Part shown: in pieces, positions 5,673 to 7,770 of the stretch
Layout of the letters: each line of letters begins with the position of its first letter
Numbering within the stretch: the stretch's first letter is position 1
Assembly: GCA_028699365.1 (NCBI GenBank)
Contig: JAQVUQ010000122.1
Span: forward strand, 1 to 7,770
Direction: 5' to 3'
Length of the DNA: 7,770 bases
Source: a bacterium
Lineage (GTDB): Bacteria; UBP13; UBA5359
Position numbers and translations under genes: made by a program
The notes under the pieces: generated by a model
Database searches by the model: none
Told to the model about the DNA's origin: nothing
What the model saw: the letters and a program-made list of their open reading frames with translations, nothing else

Positions 5673-6515
5673 ATGTCATCTTTAGAATTTTCTGTATGCA
5701 GCATAGGCCTGAGACACAAGAGAGCAGATGAAGCGTTCAGGATCATAGCAGATAGCAGATTTAAGTATGCAGATGTCCTGACATATAGCCCCGATGCCCA
5801 TCTATCAATAGATATGACCCCGTGCCGAAGGCAGGAGGTAGTGCAGTCTGCCGAAAAATACGGCGTAAGGATCTGTTCTTTAGCCGGAATAGGAGGCTGC
5901 AACTTCAGCAGCCAGGATGAGGGGTTAAGGGAAGAGGAGATAAAGAAGGTTAAGAGAGAGATAGACCTGGCTGCTGAAGTAGGAGCAACAGTAATCAGAG
6001 TATGTCCCGGAGAAGGAGAGGACTTAAAGGAGATCAGGGATAAGATCCTGCCGTGTCTGAATGAAGTAACTGTTTATGCGGAAAAGAGAAATATCCTGTT
6101 GGGGATGGAGAACCATGGAGGCAGCATAGCCTGCAAACCCGAGCAGGCAGTATCGGTATGCCGAGAGGTGGGTTCGCCGCATTTGGGAGTTATCTACGAG
6201 CCCGGGAATCTTTTTGGTGCCCTTGTGGATTACAAAAGAGGGTTTACAGAGCAGAAGGAACATATAGTCCATGTGCATCTGAAAGACGGCTATCCGCATT
6301 GTTTTGGAGAGGACGGCTTTACGCCGCAGAGATTGTCCTGCACTATTCTGGGAGAGGGAGGACTGGATATACCCTGGGTGCTGGAAAGTTTAAAAGAGAT
6401 GGATTACCAGGGATATGTATCGGTGGAGTATGAGTCCTGGCATAAGGAGTACGGTCTGCCTGACGTGGAAGAGGGACTGCCTCGGTGTATGGATTACCTG
6501 GTTAAGTGGAGATAA
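5673..6515 (+). CDS. sugar phosphate isomerase/epimerase family protein (xylose isomerase-like TIM barrel)
   Basis: The 280-residue protein fits the AP_endonuc_2/xylose isomerase-like TIM-barrel family, whose metal-dependent members isomerise or epimerise keto sugars and inososes. Expected metal-site elements occur in order: Glu146 in LLGMENHGG, Glu176 in VIYEPGNL, His202 in HVHLKDG and Glu252 in VSVEYES. The second ligand is normally Asp (DxxN/H), and here it is Glu, a conservative change. GATVIRVCPG (104-113) is the usual mid-barrel strand. The substrate cannot be told; a keto sugar or keto-cyclitol made by the neighbouring aminotransferase is possible (inference). The gene is rich in AGA and AGG arginine codons, unlike the aminotransferase gene, which mostly uses CGN. 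It ends 4 bases before the next start, so it is surely co-transcribed with the amidohydrolase. Confidence 0.85.
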   Translation: MSSLEFSVCSIGLRHKRADEAFRIIADSRFKYADVLTYSPDAHLSIDMTPCRRQEVVQSAEKYGVRICSLAGIGGCNFSSQDEGLREEEIKKVKREIDLAAEVGATVIRVCPGEGEDLKEIRDKILPCLNEVTVYAEKRNILLGMENHGGSIACKPEQAVSVCREVGSPHLGVIYEPGNLFGALVDYKRGFTEQKEHIVHVHLKDGYPHCFGEDGFTPQRLSCTILGEGGLDIPWVLESLKEMDYQGYVSVEYESWHKEYGLPDVEEGLPRCMDYLVKWR

Positions 6516-6519
6516 AATA

Positions 6520-7377
6520 ATGATCATAGATGCCCATAATCACCCCGACTGGCATGGCCATAATCTTGATAAGTTCCTGGCCAATATGGACAAATACGGT
6601 ATAGACATCACTTGGCTGCTCTCATGGGAGTGCCCATTTAATGAATATAACCCTCGGTATAACCACTGCACATCTCATGCGGGAGAGGGCGGTCCCATTC
6701 CCTTTGCCAGGTGTCTATCTTACAAGGAGCGGACTCCCGAAAGGTTTATCCTGGGTTATGCCCCCGACCCTCGCCGACCGGAAGCCATAGACAAGCTCTC
6801 TGCCTACATAGAGATATATGGGGTGCAGGTCTGCGGAGAGTTGAAGCTGCGCATGACCTACGATAATCCCGATGCTCTGAGAATGTACAGGTTCTGTGGG
6901 GCGAAGGGCCTGCCGGTAACGGTCCACATAGACTATGAGTTTGACAGCGGGGTGAAATATCCCCGTCCCAACTACTGGTACGGCGGAGGCATAGAGGCAT
7001 TTGAAAGAGCCCTGCAGGCCTGCCCGGAGACCGTCTTCCTAGGTCATGCCCCCGGCTTCTGGGCCCATATCTCCGGTGATGGAAATCATAATAAAGAGCC
7101 GTATCCTACCGGCAAGGTATTACTCGGAGGCAAGCTGATAGACATGCTGAGGCAGTACCCTAACCTCTACTGCGATATCTCGGCCGGCTCCGGCTGCAAC
7201 GCCCTGAAGAGAGACCCTGAGTTTGCCTTGAAGTTTCTGATGGAGTTCCAGGACAGAATACTCTATGCCAGGGATTATTTTGACAATGCCCATCAGGAGT
7301 TCCTCAATAACCTAAGTTTGCCTCCGGGTGTACTTAGTAAAATTTATAGTGGCAACGCCTCGAAATTAGTATGTTAG
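6520..7377 (+). CDS. amidohydrolase family 2 (TIM-barrel metal-dependent hydrolase/decarboxylase)
   Basis: The 285-residue protein starts with MIIDAHNHPD, the metal-binding HxH motif (His6, His8) of the amidohydrolase superfamily. Further hallmarks are GELKL (106-110), where Glu107 and Lys109 sit at the strand usually reading (G)(E/V)K, VTVHIDYE with His136, LGHAP with His176, and ILYARDYFD with Asp252, where most members have LLYGTD(Y/W)P. IYSGNASKLV near the end matches the family's closing I..GNA.RL. This is the PF04909 type, which includes lactonases, decarboxylases and C-C hydrolases; the actual reaction is unknown. A start at 6520 is supported by GGAG at 6508-6511 (8-base spacing) and by the N-terminal motif at residue 1. 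An upstream in-frame extension would overlap the isomerase gene by 100 bases and is rejected. The probable role is a late ring-opening or cleavage step of the pathway (inference). Confidence 0.85.
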   Translation: MIIDAHNHPDWHGHNLDKFLANMDKYGIDITWLLSWECPFNEYNPRYNHCTSHAGEGGPIPFARCLSYKERTPERFILGYAPDPRRPEAIDKLSAYIEIYGVQVCGELKLRMTYDNPDALRMYRFCGAKGLPVTVHIDYEFDSGVKYPRPNYWYGGGIEAFERALQACPETVFLGHAPGFWAHISGDGNHNKEPYPTGKVLLGGKLIDMLRQYPNLYCDISAGSGCNALKRDPEFALKFLMEFQDRILYARDYFDNAHQEFLNNLSLPPGVLSKIYSGNASKLVC

Positions 7378-7504
7378 CGCTGCTGCAGAAAAGAAGACGA
7401 AATACCATCCGGTAAGGAATAGAGCTATGGGAGTCACGAGCAGAATAGCTTAAAGAGCAGGCAGGTACCAATCAATGGGATTGAGCGCGATTTAACGAAC
7501 AGGG

Positions 7505-7615
7505 ATGGAGTTCTTGCTGTGTAAAGGGTTGTTTGTTAAGCCGATTGTGGGTGTGATAGTACTTTTAAAGACGATGAAGGAATTCAACGGACTGTACGAG
7601 GAAAGCGGGAGGTAA
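7505..7615 (+). CDS. possible 36-residue small ORF before the GH130 gene
   Basis: ATG 7505 to TAA 7613-7615 gives a 36-residue peptide with a hydrophobic middle (GLFVKPIVGVIVLL) and a polar tail (KEFNGLYEESGR). Its stop lies inside the GGGAGGTAA that contains the GH130 ribosome binding site, 6 bases before that ATG, as expected for a leader or coupled peptide. However, its own ribosome binding site is poor: AGGG directly abuts the ATG. It could equally be the eroded end of a larger gene. I recognise no family. Confidence 0.2.
   Translation: MEFLLCKGLFVKPIVGVIVLLKTMKEFNGLYEESGR
7607..7613 (+). promoter_or_regulatory. strong ribosome binding site for the GH130 gene
   Basis: GGGAGGT lies 8 bases before ATG 7622. 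This near-consensus Shine-Dalgarno sequence fixes the start of the truncated gene. Confidence 0.6.
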
Positions 7616-7621
7616 AGGAAG

Positions 7622-7770
7622 ATGTCTGTGACGATCAAGTTGAAGCGATATGAAGGAAATCCTATTCTGAAACCGAAAAAAGACAGCGCCTGGGAAAATC
7701 TGAACGTTTCCAATGCCGGAGTTGCGCTCCATGACGGTGCTGTTCATCTGCTCTATCGGGCTGAAGGTGA
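7622..7770 (+). CDS. GH130 mannoside phosphorylase/hydrolase, N-terminus (cut by window end)
   Basis: Only the first 49 codons are present. They read KRYEGNPILKPKKDSAWEN, then VSNAGVALHDG and VHLLYRAEG, which is the characteristic N-terminus of glycoside hydrolase family 130: R(Y/F).GNPIL.P....WE...V.N.GA....G..HLLYR.EG. Known members are beta-1,4-mannosylglucose, mannooligosaccharide or mannosyl-N-acetylglucosamine phosphorylases, and some are beta-1,2-mannosidases. The catalytic Asp and phosphate-binding residues lie beyond the window, so phosphorylase and hydrolase cannot be told apart. There is no signal peptide, so the enzyme is cytoplasmic. Its presence suggests that the locus handles mannosides, possibly mannosyl-amino-sugar glycans (inference). 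Confidence 0.85.
   Translation, partial: MSVTIKLKRYEGNPILKPKKDSAWENLNVSNAGVALHDGAVHLLYRAEG

Larger units (their letters stand above)
7378..7621 (+). other. spacer without a recognisable gene
   Basis: No protein family, tRNA or terminator hairpin is visible in these 244 bases. The only open stretch with a start is the short frame at 7505-7615, listed separately. The lack of tight coupling means GH130 may form its own transcription unit. Confidence 0.5.

Noticed and set aside
6415-6519. N-terminal extension of the amidohydrolase from ATG 6415
   Set aside because: It would overlap the isomerase gene by about 100 bases. The MIIDAHNH start at 6520 has its own ribosome binding site and matches the usual family N-terminus.

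Overview
The window carries a one-directional run of genes on the + strand that looks like a carbohydrate or amino-sugar catabolic locus of a bacterium of moderate GC content. Strong AAGGAG-type ribosome binding sites, TTG/ATG starts, a secreted FG-GAP protein and the enzyme mix would fit a Clostridia-like Firmicute or a polysaccharide-degrading lineage of the Planctomycetes/Lentisphaerae/Armatimonadetes kind. The sequence alone does not settle the phylum.

Layout. 1-64: possible last codons of an upstream gene. 85-1128: exported protein with four FG-GAP/VCBS-like calcium-loop repeats. 1129-1439: no intact gene, but most of it (from about 1167) is the eroded remnant of a DegT/DnrJ/EryC1/StrS (AHBA-type) aminotransferase, with an internal deletion, a frameshift and a TAG stop; its own stop codon overlaps the start of the next gene. 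1440-2687: cytoplasmic neutral/alkaline ceramidase-fold hydrolase. 2688-2757: short leader with a perfect TATAAT and two mutually exclusive small hairpins. 2758-4245 (TTG start): glycosidase-like protein with a hexosaminidase/alpha-glucuronidase-type N-terminal domain followed by a TIM barrel. 4284-5549: intact PLP-dependent DegT-family aminotransferase. 5550-5660: spacer with a symmetrical hairpin. 5673-6515: xylose-isomerase-like TIM-barrel sugar isomerase/epimerase. 6520-7377: amidohydrolase-2 family metalloenzyme, 4 bases after the previous stop. 7378-7621: spacer with no recognisable gene. 7622-7770: N-terminus of a GH130 mannoside phosphorylase/hydrolase, cut by the window end.

How the genes may work together (inference). 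A glycosidase-like enzyme, a ceramidase-fold amidase-like enzyme, a PLP aminotransferase, a sugar isomerase/epimerase and an amidohydrolase, all apparently cytoplasmic and co-directional, could form a route that releases an N-acylated amino sugar or aminocyclitol from a glycoside, deacylates it, transaminates it to a keto compound, isomerises it and opens or cleaves the product. The GH130 gene suggests links to mannoside use. No transporter, regulator, RNA gene, IS element or CRISPR array was found in the window. The most distinctive observations are the ghost of a second, different aminotransferase inside the operon and the orphan character of the two hydrolases.
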